Assembly (NCBI RefSeq): GCF_900176515.1
Contig: NZ_FWXV01000013.1
Span: 1 to 64,000, forward strand
DNA: 64,000 nt
Origin: Kibdelosporangium aridum
GTDB lineage: Bacteria; Actinomycetota; Actinomycetes; Mycobacteriales; Pseudonocardiaceae
Reading direction: 5' to 3'
Shown: piece by piece, positions 8,422-16,905 of the stretch
Layout: every line of letters begins with the position of its first letter
Position numbering within the stretch: the first letter of the stretch is position 1
Made by a program: the position numbers and the translations under genes
Notes under the pieces: generated by a model
Databases searched by the model: none
What the model saw: only the letters and a program-made list of their open reading frames with translations
What the model was told of the DNA's origin: nothing

Positions 8422-9027
8422 GTGAGTGACCATCTGGTGTGGATCGACTGCGAGATGACCGGGCTCGATCTGGTGAACGACGCCCTGATCGAAATCGCCG
8501 CGTTGGTGACCGACGCCGAGCTGAACATCCTCGGCGAAGGCGTGGACGTCGTCATCCACGCATCCGACGACGTACTGGCGACCATGCCCGAGGTCGTCCG
8601 CGAGATGCACGCCAAATCCGGCCTCACCGAAGAAGTCCGTCGCTCGACGGTGACACTCGCCGACGCGGAGCAGATGGTCCTCGACTACGTGCGCACCTAC
8701 GTGCCCGAAGCCCGCAGCGCACCCCTGGCAGGCAACTCCATCGCGACCGACCGCGGCTTCATCGCCCGTGACATGAAACAACTGGACAACCACCTGCACT
8801 ACCGAATGGTGGACGTCTCCTCGATCAAGGAACTGTGCCGGCGCTGGTACCCCCGCATCTACTACGCACAGCCAGGCAAAGGCCTCGCCCACCGGGCACT
8901 CGCGGACATCCGCGAATCGATCAAAGAACTCGCGTACTACCGCAGCACAGCCTTCGTCCCCCAGCCAGGACCCTCCAGCGAAGAAGCCCGGGCTGCGGCA
9001 GAACGCGTGCTCAAAGCCGACACCTGA
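8422..9027 (+). CDS. orn: Oligoribonuclease
   Basis: 201 residues, close to the usual ~180-210 of Orn. This 3'-5' exoribonuclease degrades 2-5-nt RNAs, including the pGpG and pApA left by cyclic dinucleotide breakdown. The DEDDh signature is present: WIDCEMTGLD (Asp9, Glu11), GNSIATDRGF and the C-terminal HRALADIRESI block. The start is GTG 8422. The C-terminus has a short Ser/Pro extension. It ends just before tRNA-His. Confidence 0.96.
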   Translation: MSDHLVWIDCEMTGLDLVNDALIEIAALVTDAELNILGEGVDVVIHASDDVLATMPEVVREMHAKSGLTEEVRRSTVTLADAEQMVLDYVRTYVPEARSAPLAGNSIATDRGFIARDMKQLDNHLHYRMVDVSSIKELCRRWYPRIYYAQPGKGLAHRALADIRESIKELAYYRSTAFVPQPGPSSEEARAAAERVLKADT

Positions 9028-9087
9028 CCCCTGAATTTCAGCTGCCCGGACGCGCGCGCTACGATACTGTCGCTTCAAGCAAGCATG

Positions 9088-9163
9088 GTGGGTGTAGCTC
9101 AGTTGGTAGAGCACCTGGTTGTGGTCCAGGAAGTCGCGGGTTCAAGTCCCGTCACTCACCCCA
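9088..9163 (+). tRNA. tRNA-His (anticodon GTG), CCA encoded
   Basis: Acceptor stem GTGGGTG/CACTCAC includes one G-U pair. The anticodon stem CCTGG/CCAGG carries loop TTGTGGT with anticodon GTG. The discriminator is C9160, opposed by an encoded G at 9087 (the histidine-specific G-1), and CCA is encoded at 9161-9163. Confidence 0.97.
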
Positions 9164-9167
9164 GGTC

Positions 9168-9203
9168 AGAGGCCCTTTCCTCGCTCAGGGGGAAAGGGCC
9201 TCT
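9168..9203 (+). terminator. Terminator after tRNA-His
   Basis: AGAGGCCCTTTCC pairs perfectly with GGAAAGGGCCTCT across a 10-nt loop, starting 5 nt after the tRNA. Confidence 0.85.
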
Positions 9204-9423
9204 GCCATGTTCGGGGAAGACTGGGAGACGATCTTGGTTCGGGGGTTACCGCGCGACGTGCGGTGGGCATCCGAACGGTTGTCAGATTGCCCCTCCATGG
9301 GGTTCCGGCCCGTCATAGCCACCGGTGACGCCGGACAGATCGCCAGGCGAGCGTCCAGCGCCGTTTCCCACTCGGCTGCCAGCACATCCACGCCGTCGCA
9401 GCATCGGCAGACATACTGGTCCC

Positions 9424-10335
9424 GTGGACATCATCGGGGAGGCGATCGCGTCGATGCGGGCCGGCGAGCCGACCTCGGCGCGCTGCAGCCTGCGTGCGCC
9501 ATGGGGGATGCGCTTCCCGGCGCTGGGCGGCGCCGGATTTCACGTGATCCTGCAGGGTGCGGCCTGGATGCTGCCGCCGGGCGACGCCGATCCGATCCGG
9601 CTCAACGTGGGCGATGTCGTGTTCGTGTCACACGGCCGCAGTCATGCCTTGGTTGACGACCCGAAATCGCCCCAATTCCCGATGGGCGGTGTCGCGGCGG
9701 AGGACATCCCGGACGGTGACGGCCCACGGACCTCGATGTTGTGCGGTTCGTACTACCTCAACAACATCCGGCCGCATCCGTTGATCGCTGCTCTGCCCGA
9801 AGTCATCCACCTGCCCGCGAAGGTGGCGCCCGAGCCGGGCGTGCGGTCCATTGTGGAGCTTCTCGGTGCCGAGATGGACGAACGGCAACCGGGTACCAGC
9901 GCCGCCGTGCCTGCGCTGCTCGACTTGTTGCTGCTGTACATCGTGCGGACTTGGTACCACGGCAAGAGCGGCGGTTGGGCGTCCGCATTGGACGATCCGG
10001 CGATCTCGGCGGCGATCGGCCGGATCCAACAAGAGCCGCAGGCACAGTGGACGGTCGCCGGCCTCGCCGAGCACGTCGGGTTGTCCAGGGCGACGTTCGC
10101 GCGTCGCTTCGCCGAGCTGGTCGGTGAGCCGCCGCTGAGTTATCTCACCTGGTGGCGGATGACCAAGGCGGGCCAGTTGCTGAGCAGGGGAGACCAACCG
10201 CTGGCCGCGATCGCCCGTCAGGTCGGCTACCAGTCCGAGTTCGCGTTCAGCAAGGCGTTCAAGCGGGAGTTCTCGTTGTCGCCCACCGACTACCGCCGTC
10301 AACGCCGGGCCGGAGCGCGGATGGTCGACGCCTGA
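9424..10335 (+). CDS. AraC-family regulator with N-terminal cupin
   Basis: 303 residues from GTG 9424; an in-frame extension to 9325 reads as low-complexity and is unlikely to be coding. The N-terminal half is the AraC cupin type (SARCSLRAPWGMRF, then a GDVVFVSHGRSH beta-barrel segment) that usually senses a small molecule. Residues about 200-300 hold two helix-turn-helix units (AGLAEHVGLSRATFARRF and AAIARQVGYQSEFAFSKAFKREF). Targets often lie next door; here the SARP-like gene starts 13 nt downstream in the same direction. Confidence 0.9.
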   Translation: MDIIGEAIASMRAGEPTSARCSLRAPWGMRFPALGGAGFHVILQGAAWMLPPGDADPIRLNVGDVVFVSHGRSHALVDDPKSPQFPMGGVAAEDIPDGDGPRTSMLCGSYYLNNIRPHPLIAALPEVIHLPAKVAPEPGVRSIVELLGAEMDERQPGTSAAVPALLDLLLLYIVRTWYHGKSGGWASALDDPAISAAIGRIQQEPQAQWTVAGLAEHVGLSRATFARRFAELVGEPPLSYLTWWRMTKAGQLLSRGDQPLAAIARQVGYQSEFAFSKAFKREFSLSPTDYRRQRRAGARMVDA

Positions 10336-10348
10336 CTATTCTCGTGAT

Positions 10349-13309
10349 GTGCCGATCGAGCTGACGCTGCTGAGCAAGGTGGCGTACCAAGGGCAGGAAG
10401 TGACTGCCCCGCGGTTACGTGCCCTGCTCGCGTTGCTGGCAGACGACCTGCACAGAGGCGCGAGCCTCGGCACTCTGATCGACGGGCTCTGGCCGGCCGG
10501 ACAGCCCGAGAACCCGGCAAAGGCCGTGCACATCCTCGTTTCCCGGCTACGCGGCCAGTTCGGTCCGGACTTCGTGGTGAGCACGCCAACTGGCTATCGG
10601 ATCGCACTCTCCGAAGCCGAAATCGACACCGAGGCCATCCTGATCAGCGCGTCGGCCAGTGCGAAGGCATTGACCACCGCGAACTACGAAACCGCATTGA
10701 CTCAAGCGCAAGCCGGGCTTGCCCTCTGGAACGGCGAAGGCGCCGACGGTACGGACCCACTGTCGTTGCTGCGCTTGAAAAGAACGCAGGCGCACCGGTC
10801 GCTGTGCAGGACTCACGCGCTGGCTTTGTCGAAGTCAGGCAAGCACGCGGAAGCCAAAGAACCCCTGGAACACCTCGTCGCGCAGCACCCGCAGGACGAA
10901 GAGCTGATCCTGGAATTGATGCGCACCCAAGCCGCGATCGCGGGCCCAGCGGGCGCACTGGCCACGTACGAGGAGTACCGCCGCCGAATCAGAGACGAAC
11001 TCGGCACCGATCCGGGCCCTGCGTTGCAGGCCCTGCACCAGCGCTTGCTTCGAGGCGACACGCTCAAAAGAGGTGTGGCGCACGAACCGAACGCGCTGCT
11101 TGGCCGGGACGAAGACATCGCGGCCGTGACGGACCTGCTGACGAAGTCGCGAGTCACCTCGATCGTCGGGCCCGGTGGGATGGGCAAGACCAGACTGGCG
11201 CACGCGGTCAGCCGGGAAGCCGAGTGTCACGTGTATTTCGTGTCTCTCGCCGGTGCCGCGACCGATGCGGACGTCGAGAACGAGGTCTCGTCAGTCCTCG
11301 GCGAGCAACGCCTGAACTCGCTCGAGTCCGCCCTGCTGGTACTGGACAACTGCGAACATGTCCTCAATGGAGCCGCACAACTGGCGCAGGCACTCGTATC
11401 GGCGAGCAAAGAACTGCGGATCCTGACCACGAGCCGTGCACCGCTCGGCTTGTCCTCGGAAACGGTGTATCTGCTCGGTGAACTGCCGTTGCCCACGGCG
11501 ATCGAGTTGTTCAGCCAACGCGCGAGGGCCGCGCGGCCTGGTGCCGACCTGCCGCCGGACGCGGTTACGGAGTTGTGTGATCACCTTGACGGACTTCCGT
11601 TGGCGATCGAACTGGCGGCCGCGAAGGTGCGAGTCATGTCGGTTCCCGAGATCGCCAGCCGCCTCGACGACCGGTTCACGTTGCTACGGGGCGGTTCCCG
11701 TGACGCGCCGACCCGCCACCGCACGCTGCACGCGGTGGTCGACTGGAGCTGGAACCTCCTCGATGACGCCGGTAAACAGGCAATGCGCGTGCTGTCGCTG
11801 TTCCCCGCTGGCTTCACCTATGCGGCAGCCGAACACGTGGGCGTCGAACAGGCACTGGAACACCTCGTGGACCAGTCGTTGCTCAAAGCACACGACACCG
11901 CGGCCGGAGTCCGGTTCCAGATGCTCGAAACGGTCCGTGAGTTCGCTGCGGCGGAACGGGAAGATGACCACGACATCGGCCTTTTCCTGGCGTGGGCCCG
12001 TAACTTCTGCCTGACCCACTACGATCTGGTCTTCGGTCCCGATCCGCTCGGGCCGTTGTTCCAGGTTGACGCCGAGCAGGACAACCTGATCATGGCCCTG
12101 CGATACGGCATCGAGCGCGTCGACGGTCCGACGGTCGCCGCCACCGCGGCAGTGCTCACCTGCGGATGGCTGCTGGGATCCAACTACAGCAGGACAATGG
12201 CCTTCGCCAACGAGATCGCCTGGATCCTCACGCACTACCGTCCTGAACCGGAATACCTGGAGGCGACCCGAACCGCGGCGGTCATGTGCGCCGTCACCAC
12301 GTTGATGATCCAAGGGCCACGGGCAGTGCGCAGCCTGGTCATTCTCAAGCGTATGCCGCCTACGAAACCGGACACGTTGCCCAAGGCGCTGGCGGCCTTT
12401 CTGGCCAATCGGGACAGTCAGGAGCCACTGGTCGCCGCAGCGGCGAGCTTCGTGGACAGCTACGTCAAGGAAAGCGAGCTCGACCCGCGCGCGGCGCTCG
12501 CAGCAGCGCGCCAAGCGCATGCGTTGGTGGCGGACGCCACGCCGTGGCTACGAATGGCCACGCATGTCAGGGTCGCCGACCTGTACCTCCACTTGGGCGA
12601 GCACACCGAAGCGGAAGCGCATTACCTTGCCGCGCTTGACATCTTCGACAAGGATGTGACCGGCGTCGGTATCTCCCTGATCCTCACCAATCTGCACGCG
12701 GGAAAGCTCGACGGCGTCGAGCAGTGGCTGGACTCGGTGGCGGACCACGGGGCCGACAGTGGCACGGAAGGGTCGTTCGGAGTCGGCGTCCGGGCGGAGG
12801 TCCTGCTGGCGCGGGGCGAGATCGATGCCGGTCTTGCGATGTGGCGACGAGCGCTCGACCGGATCAACCCGCACGTGGGCACGCAATACCGCGTCGGATC
12901 CACCGGCATCGACCCGTTGCTGAGTGAAGTCCAAGCGGCCGCCGTCGTCGCGCACGCCCAGCACGGTCGCCTCGATCTCGTCGCGGACCTGGCGAAGCAC
13001 CTACCGGAAAGGCTGGCCTGGTTGCTGGAACACCCGACCGCCAACCCGTCGCCCTTCCTGCGGGAATTCCCGATCTGGGGAGCGTTGCTGCTCGCGGTCG
13101 GCATGACCGAACCGCGCCCGGGCAAAGCGGCGAGGATGATCGCTTTGGCTGAGCGTTTCCAATACCTGCGAAGCTTTCAGCCGACCATGTCGCCCGCGCG
13201 GGCGCGTGCCGCGGTGGACAAGGTGGCGTATGCCGAAGCCGTGCCGCAATACGCCACCCTGCCGCTCGATCGGCTACGAATCGCCGCGTTGGACCTGCTT
13301 GACCGGTAG
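10349..13309 (+). CDS. SARP/AfsR-like transcriptional regulator with NB-ARC ATPase
   Basis: 986 residues. Order: OmpR-type winged helix (about 1-85), BTAD bacterial activator domain (90-235), NB-ARC ATPase with P-loop IVGPGGMGKTRLA near 271-283 and Walker B LLVLDNCEH near 330, then a long helical-repeat C-terminus. This is the AfsR-type 'large SARP' architecture, which activates antibiotic and secondary-metabolite genes after nucleotide-dependent oligomerisation. Its 3' end overlaps the convergent P450 gene by 36 bp. The DrrAB-P450 operon next to it and the LanM locus further right are possible targets, but no binding site was identified. Confidence 0.93.
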   Translation: MPIELTLLSKVAYQGQEVTAPRLRALLALLADDLHRGASLGTLIDGLWPAGQPENPAKAVHILVSRLRGQFGPDFVVSTPTGYRIALSEAEIDTEAILISASASAKALTTANYETALTQAQAGLALWNGEGADGTDPLSLLRLKRTQAHRSLCRTHALALSKSGKHAEAKEPLEHLVAQHPQDEELILELMRTQAAIAGPAGALATYEEYRRRIRDELGTDPGPALQALHQRLLRGDTLKRGVAHEPNALLGRDEDIAAVTDLLTKSRVTSIVGPGGMGKTRLAHAVSREAECHVYFVSLAGAATDADVENEVSSVLGEQRLNSLESALLVLDNCEHVLNGAAQLAQALVSASKELRILTTSRAPLGLSSETVYLLGELPLPTAIELFSQRARAARPGADLPPDAVTELCDHLDGLPLAIELAAAKVRVMSVPEIASRLDDRFTLLRGGSRDAPTRHRTLHAVVDWSWNLLDDAGKQAMRVLSLFPAGFTYAAAEHVGVEQALEHLVDQSLLKAHDTAAGVRFQMLETVREFAAAEREDDHDIGLFLAWARNFCLTHYDLVFGPDPLGPLFQVDAEQDNLIMALRYGIERVDGPTVAATAAVLTCGWLLGSNYSRTMAFANEIAWILTHYRPEPEYLEATRTAAVMCAVTTLMIQGPRAVRSLVILKRMPPTKPDTLPKALAAFLANRDSQEPLVAAAASFVDSYVKESELDPRAALAAARQAHALVADATPWLRMATHVRVADLYLHLGEHTEAEAHYLAALDIFDKDVTGVGISLILTNLHAGKLDGVEQWLDSVADHGADSGTEGSFGVGVRAEVLLARGEIDAGLAMWRRALDRINPHVGTQYRVGSTGIDPLLSEVQAAAVVAHAQHGRLDLVADLAKHLPERLAWLLEHPTANPSPFLREFPIWGALLLAVGMTEPRPGKAARMIALAERFQYLRSFQPTMSPARARAAVDKVAYAEAVPQYATLPLDRLRIAALDLLDR

Positions 13310-14464
13310 GTGCCTGGGCCCGCACATCTCCGGCGACGGGTGGAACACCGGTGGTGTCTCGATGCGCAGGTCACCCAGCCGGTCGAACAGGATGTTCATC
13401 GCGATCCGGCCTTCGAGACGGGCGAGCGGTGCGCCGAGGCAGAAGTGCGCGCCACGCCCGAATGCCAAGTGCGGATTGGGATCCCGCGTGATGTCGAACA
13501 CCTCGGGGTCGGCGAACTGCCGCGGGTCCCGGTTGACCGCGCCGAGCGCGAGCATCAACAGCTGATCCGCGGGCACCGCGTGGCCGCCGATCTCGGTGTC
13601 CACGGCCGTCGCCCGGAAGATGGCCGGAACCGGGCTGACGAACCGAAGCGATTCCTCGATCAGTCCGGGGATCAAGGACCGGTCCTCGCGCACCTGCCTG
13701 GCGACGTCCGGATACCGGTCCAGGCACATGATCGTGCTGGCCAGCAACAGAGTCGTGGTCACGTGCCCGGCGAACAGCAGCAGGATGCCGAAGTGGGTGA
13801 TCTCGTTGTCGGGCATGTCGGCCTGAACCAACATGGTCAGCAGGTCCTCACGCGGCTGACGACGCCGTTCGGCCGTGTGCTGGTTGAGGTAGTCGACCAT
13901 CGGGACGAATTCCCGCAACGCGGCCATCGAAGCGGCCTGCACGTCTTGGCTGGGCTCCGCTTCGTGATAGATGTTCTTGCTTTCCAACAGCTTGTCCGCC
14001 CAGTAGACGAACAGGTCGCGATCGCTCACCGGCACGCCGAGCAGCTCGGCGATCACGGAGATCGGCAGCGGATAGGCCACTTCGGACACGAAGTCGAACT
14101 CGTCCCGGCCGACCAGACCGTCCACGAGGTCGCCCGCCAGCTTGGCGATCCGGGGCTCCATGGCGGCGACGATCTTCGGCGTGAACGCACGGCTGACCAC
14201 CCTGCGACGGTCGCGGTGGGCCGCGCCGTCCATCTGCAGGATGTTGCCTTCCGTCAGCTGCTTGACGAGTGGGTCGTTGGTGTCGCCCTGCGGGAAGAAC
14301 CGCCCGATGTCGGAGGCGTACGTCACCGGATCGGACAGGATCTGGTGTGTCTCCGAATACCCTGAGACGGTCCAGAACCCCGTCTGCTCGGCGAATTCGA
14401 CGGTCTTCGCAGGCCGGTGACCGTGCATCCAGAAGTGGGCGGGATGGGCGTTCCAGTCAGTCAT
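13274..14464 (-). CDS. Cytochrome P450
   Basis: 396 residues starting MTDWNAHPAHF. The I-helix motif is AGHVTTTLL, the K-helix is EESLRF, and the heme loop FGRGAHFCLG places the proximal cysteine at C342. It is a soluble bacterial class I P450 needing separate ferredoxin partners, none of which are adjacent. The ATG overlaps the stop of the ABC permease (ATGA), so it is translationally coupled as the third gene of the operon. The open frame extends upstream to 15451 but only as antisense of the permease. The substrate is unknown; the exporter context suggests tailoring or detoxification of a small molecule. Confidence 0.93.
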   Translation of the reverse strand: MTDWNAHPAHFWMHGHRPAKTVEFAEQTGFWTVSGYSETHQILSDPVTYASDIGRFFPQGDTNDPLVKQLTEGNILQMDGAAHRDRRRVVSRAFTPKIVAAMEPRIAKLAGDLVDGLVGRDEFDFVSEVAYPLPISVIAELLGVPVSDRDLFVYWADKLLESKNIYHEAEPSQDVQAASMAALREFVPMVDYLNQHTAERRRQPREDLLTMLVQADMPDNEITHFGILLLFAGHVTTTLLLASTIMCLDRYPDVARQVREDRSLIPGLIEESLRFVSPVPAIFRATAVDTEIGGHAVPADQLLMLALGAVNRDPRQFADPEVFDITRDPNPHLAFGRGAHFCLGAPLARLEGRIAMNILFDRLGDLRIETPPVFHPSPEMCGPRHLPVKQVQRGDS

Positions 14465-15213
14465 CGGGTTGTCCTCTTCGTGAAGGCGCGGCGGGACCAC
14501 AGGTATCCGACGGCGGTGAGGCCGACGCACCAGACGACCGCGATCGGCGCGTCGTCGGTCGGCGTACCCATCAGCAGGCCGCGGAGTGTTTCGTTGATCG
14601 GTGTGAACGGCTGGTACTCGGCGAACCACCGCAGCCAGCCAGGCAGCGAATCCGTTGGTACGAAACCACTGCCGAGCATCGGCAGGAACGTGAACGGCAG
14701 CGGCAGGTTGCTGGCCGACTCCGGACCGCGGGCGGTGAGACCGATCCCGGCGGCCAGCCATGCCAGCGCGAACGCCATCAGAACGAGGATGCCCGCTGCG
14801 GAAAGCCATTCGACCAGACCGGCGTTCGGCCGGAAGCCCAGCAGGACAGCCACGACGACCACGAGAACGATGCTGAGCATCGTCTGGATCACGCCGCCGA
14901 CGACATGTCCGGACATCACCGCGGCACGCGAGATCGCCATGGTGCGGAAGCGATTCATGATGCCCTGGGTCATGTCCAGGCTGACGCTGACAGCGGTGGA
15001 GATACTGCCGGACGCGACCGTCAGAACGATGATTCCTGGTGTGACGTAGTCGATGTAGTCGGTTCCGTTGAGGCCCGCGGTCAATGTGCTGCCGAACACT
15101 CCCACGAACAGCAACAGCATCAGGACCGGTACGGCAATGCTGCTGATGGGTAGCGACGGATACCGAATGGAGTGTTTCAGGTTGCGCCGCAACATGATGA
15201 GCGAGTCGGTCAT
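14461..15213 (-). CDS. ABC-2 type (DrrB-like) permease
   Basis: 250 residues with six hydrophobic segments in the usual ABC-2 pattern and an N-terminal amphipathic region (LIMLRRNLKHSIRYP). It is typical of DrrB, the membrane half of daunorubicin-type drug exporters. Start and stop codons overlap both neighbours by 4 nt (ATGA), indicating tight coupling: ATPase, permease, P450. Confidence 0.92.
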   Translation of the reverse strand: MTDSLIMLRRNLKHSIRYPSLPISSIAVPVLMLLLFVGVFGSTLTAGLNGTDYIDYVTPGIIVLTVASGSISTAVSVSLDMTQGIMNRFRTMAISRAAVMSGHVVGGVIQTMLSIVLVVVVAVLLGFRPNAGLVEWLSAAGILVLMAFALAWLAAGIGLTARGPESASNLPLPFTFLPMLGSGFVPTDSLPGWLRWFAEYQPFTPINETLRGLLMGTPTDDAPIAVVWCVGLTAVGYLWSRRAFTKRTTR

Positions 15214-16130
15214 GTCCTTGCTCCGTGAGTGGTGAGGGCGAAGAAGACGTCGTCCAAGTCCGGCGTGTGCACCGTGAGCTGCTCGATGTCGATGTCGCCC
15301 AACCGGTCGAGCGCGGCCCGTAGTTCCCTGGCACTCCCATCGCTGGGCACTTGGAGCGTGAGCGCCTCGTCGTCCTTGATCGCGTGGGGAAGCCGGCGTG
15401 CTGCGGCGTCCAGCCCGTGGATGTCCGCGAACCGCAGGCGGATGTGCCCACCGGGGACGAGTCGCTTGAGCTCTGCCGCGGTCCCCTCGGCGACGATCTT
15501 CCCGTGGTCCAGCACGGCGATCCGGTCGGAGAGCTGATCGGCTTCTTCGAGGTACTGCGTGGTCAGGAAGATCGTGACCCCGTCTGCGACCAGGGCACGG
15601 ATGATCTCCCACATGGTGCGGCGGCTGCGCGGATCCAACCCGGTCGTCGGCTCGTCGAGGAAGATGATCCGCGGGTCGCCGACGAGCGTCATCGCCAGGT
15701 CCAGCCGCCTGCGCATACCCCCGGAGTACGTGGCAGGCAGCTTGGACCCGGCCTCGACGAGATCGAACCGGCTGAGCAGGTCCTTGGCGATCTCGCGGCC
15801 GTTGCCCAGGTGCCGCAACTGCGCCATCAGCAGGAGGTTCTCCTCGCCGGTGAGCAGTTCGTCGATGGCTGCGAACTGGCCCGTGACACCGATGCAGTGC
15901 CGGACATCATCGGTCTGCTTGGCCACGTCGAACCCGGCGACGTGCGCGACGCCGTCGTCCGCGGTGATCAAAGTGGACAGGATCTCCACAGTGGTGGTCT
16001 TGCCCGCGCCGTTGGGCCCCAGCAGCGAGAAGACCGTGCCGGACGGGACGGCCAAGTCGATCCCGTCCAGCACGAGCTTGTCGCCGTATGACTTCCGCAG
16101 CCCGTTGGCCGCGATCGCCGGTGAATTCAT
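15210..16130 (-). CDS. DrrA-like ABC transporter ATPase
   Basis: 306 residues. Walker A is GPNGAGKTTT near residue 40, signature YSGGMRRRLD, Walker B IIFLDEPTTGLD, and a C-terminal DrrA-type extension ending in the DLDDVFFALT motif. It powers export by the coupled ABC-2 permease. It is first in the DrrA-DrrB-P450 operon. A possible promoter lies in the short gap to the decayed gene at 16195. Confidence 0.94.
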   Translation of the reverse strand: MNSPAIAANGLRKSYGDKLVLDGIDLAVPSGTVFSLLGPNGAGKTTTVEILSTLITADDGVAHVAGFDVAKQTDDVRHCIGVTGQFAAIDELLTGEENLLLMAQLRHLGNGREIAKDLLSRFDLVEAGSKLPATYSGGMRRRLDLAMTLVGDPRIIFLDEPTTGLDPRSRRTMWEIIRALVADGVTIFLTTQYLEEADQLSDRIAVLDHGKIVAEGTAAELKRLVPGGHIRLRFADIHGLDAAARRLPHAIKDDEALTLQVPSDGSARELRAALDRLGDIDIEQLTVHTPDLDDVFFALTTHGART

Positions 16131-16194
16131 GTCGGCGAGGGTGACCGCAGGCCGGATCAGCCGGGTTTCAGCGAGGTATCAGTGGCTTGAAACC

Positions 16195-16892
16195 CTAGCG
16201 TTTGACCCGGCTACGCAGGGCTAACGCGCCCAGAGCGAGCAGGACAGGGCCGAGGTGGCGCAGGACAAGTACGAACCATTCGCCCGCTGCTGTGAATGTT
16301 CCCGCCGGGGCGCGCAGAAGTGAAGTCGCGGACTCGAGTGAGACGCGCAGGCCGGTTGGCCAGCCGTTGCCGGGTGGCATTCCCCAGATCGTGAAGAGGA
16401 CGCTTGCCACCAGGATGATCGCGAGGAGACCGGTGAATGCGCGCCAGGCGCGGGTGCCGTAGCCGGAGGTCAGCCAGTGGAGGCTGAGGATGAGGTGTTC
16501 GACGTTGAAGAAGCCGCGAGTCCGGGCGGACGCACGTCGCATTTCCATTTCGCCGTAGTAGAAGTCGATGGCGCCGGGTTCGTCTTTGGCGTCCTCACGA
16601 CTTTTGCGCAGCCGCCGGTAGATCTGGGCCAGCTGTTGTGGCTTCGGCACCTCCCCGGATTCGCCATCCGGACGTGACCGTCATCGCTCGTCGGGGCAAG
16701 GGTGAGAAGCCAGACAAGCAGGTTGCTGTCAACGGTCACCCCGCGCAGGAAGTCGCAGGACGAGTCGAGGAGCATGCGCGACACATCGTCCCGGACGGGT
16801 GGCTCGAGATGCGCGATGCAGGCTGAAGTGCCCCGAGCCCGGACTCCGATGCACTCGTCCTCGTCACATGTTTCCCAGCCGACCGTTGCCAC
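16195..16892 (-). pseudogene. Decayed pentapeptide-repeat membrane protein
   Basis: Two pieces of one gene lie in different frames. The 5' piece (from ATG 16892) reads MATVGWETC..CIGVRARGTSACIAHL, the usual start of actinomycete pentapeptide-repeat proteins. The 3' piece (about 16650 to 16195) has their conserved tail: the YRRLRKSREDAKDE and GAIDFYYGEMEMRR motifs, then two membrane helices and an ion-channel-like end. The pentapeptide core of several hundred residues that normally joins them is absent, and the frame shifts across the junction near 16650-16690. An internal deletion with frameshift is inferred. The 3' piece alone could still be translated. Confidence 0.75.
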
Positions 16893-16905
16893 TGCGACAA
16901 GATAC

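Noticed and set aside
14465..15451. N-terminal extension of the P450 frame
   Set aside because: It is antisense-free but out of frame with the well-formed permease on the same strand; the P450 has a normal start at 14464 coupled by ATGA.
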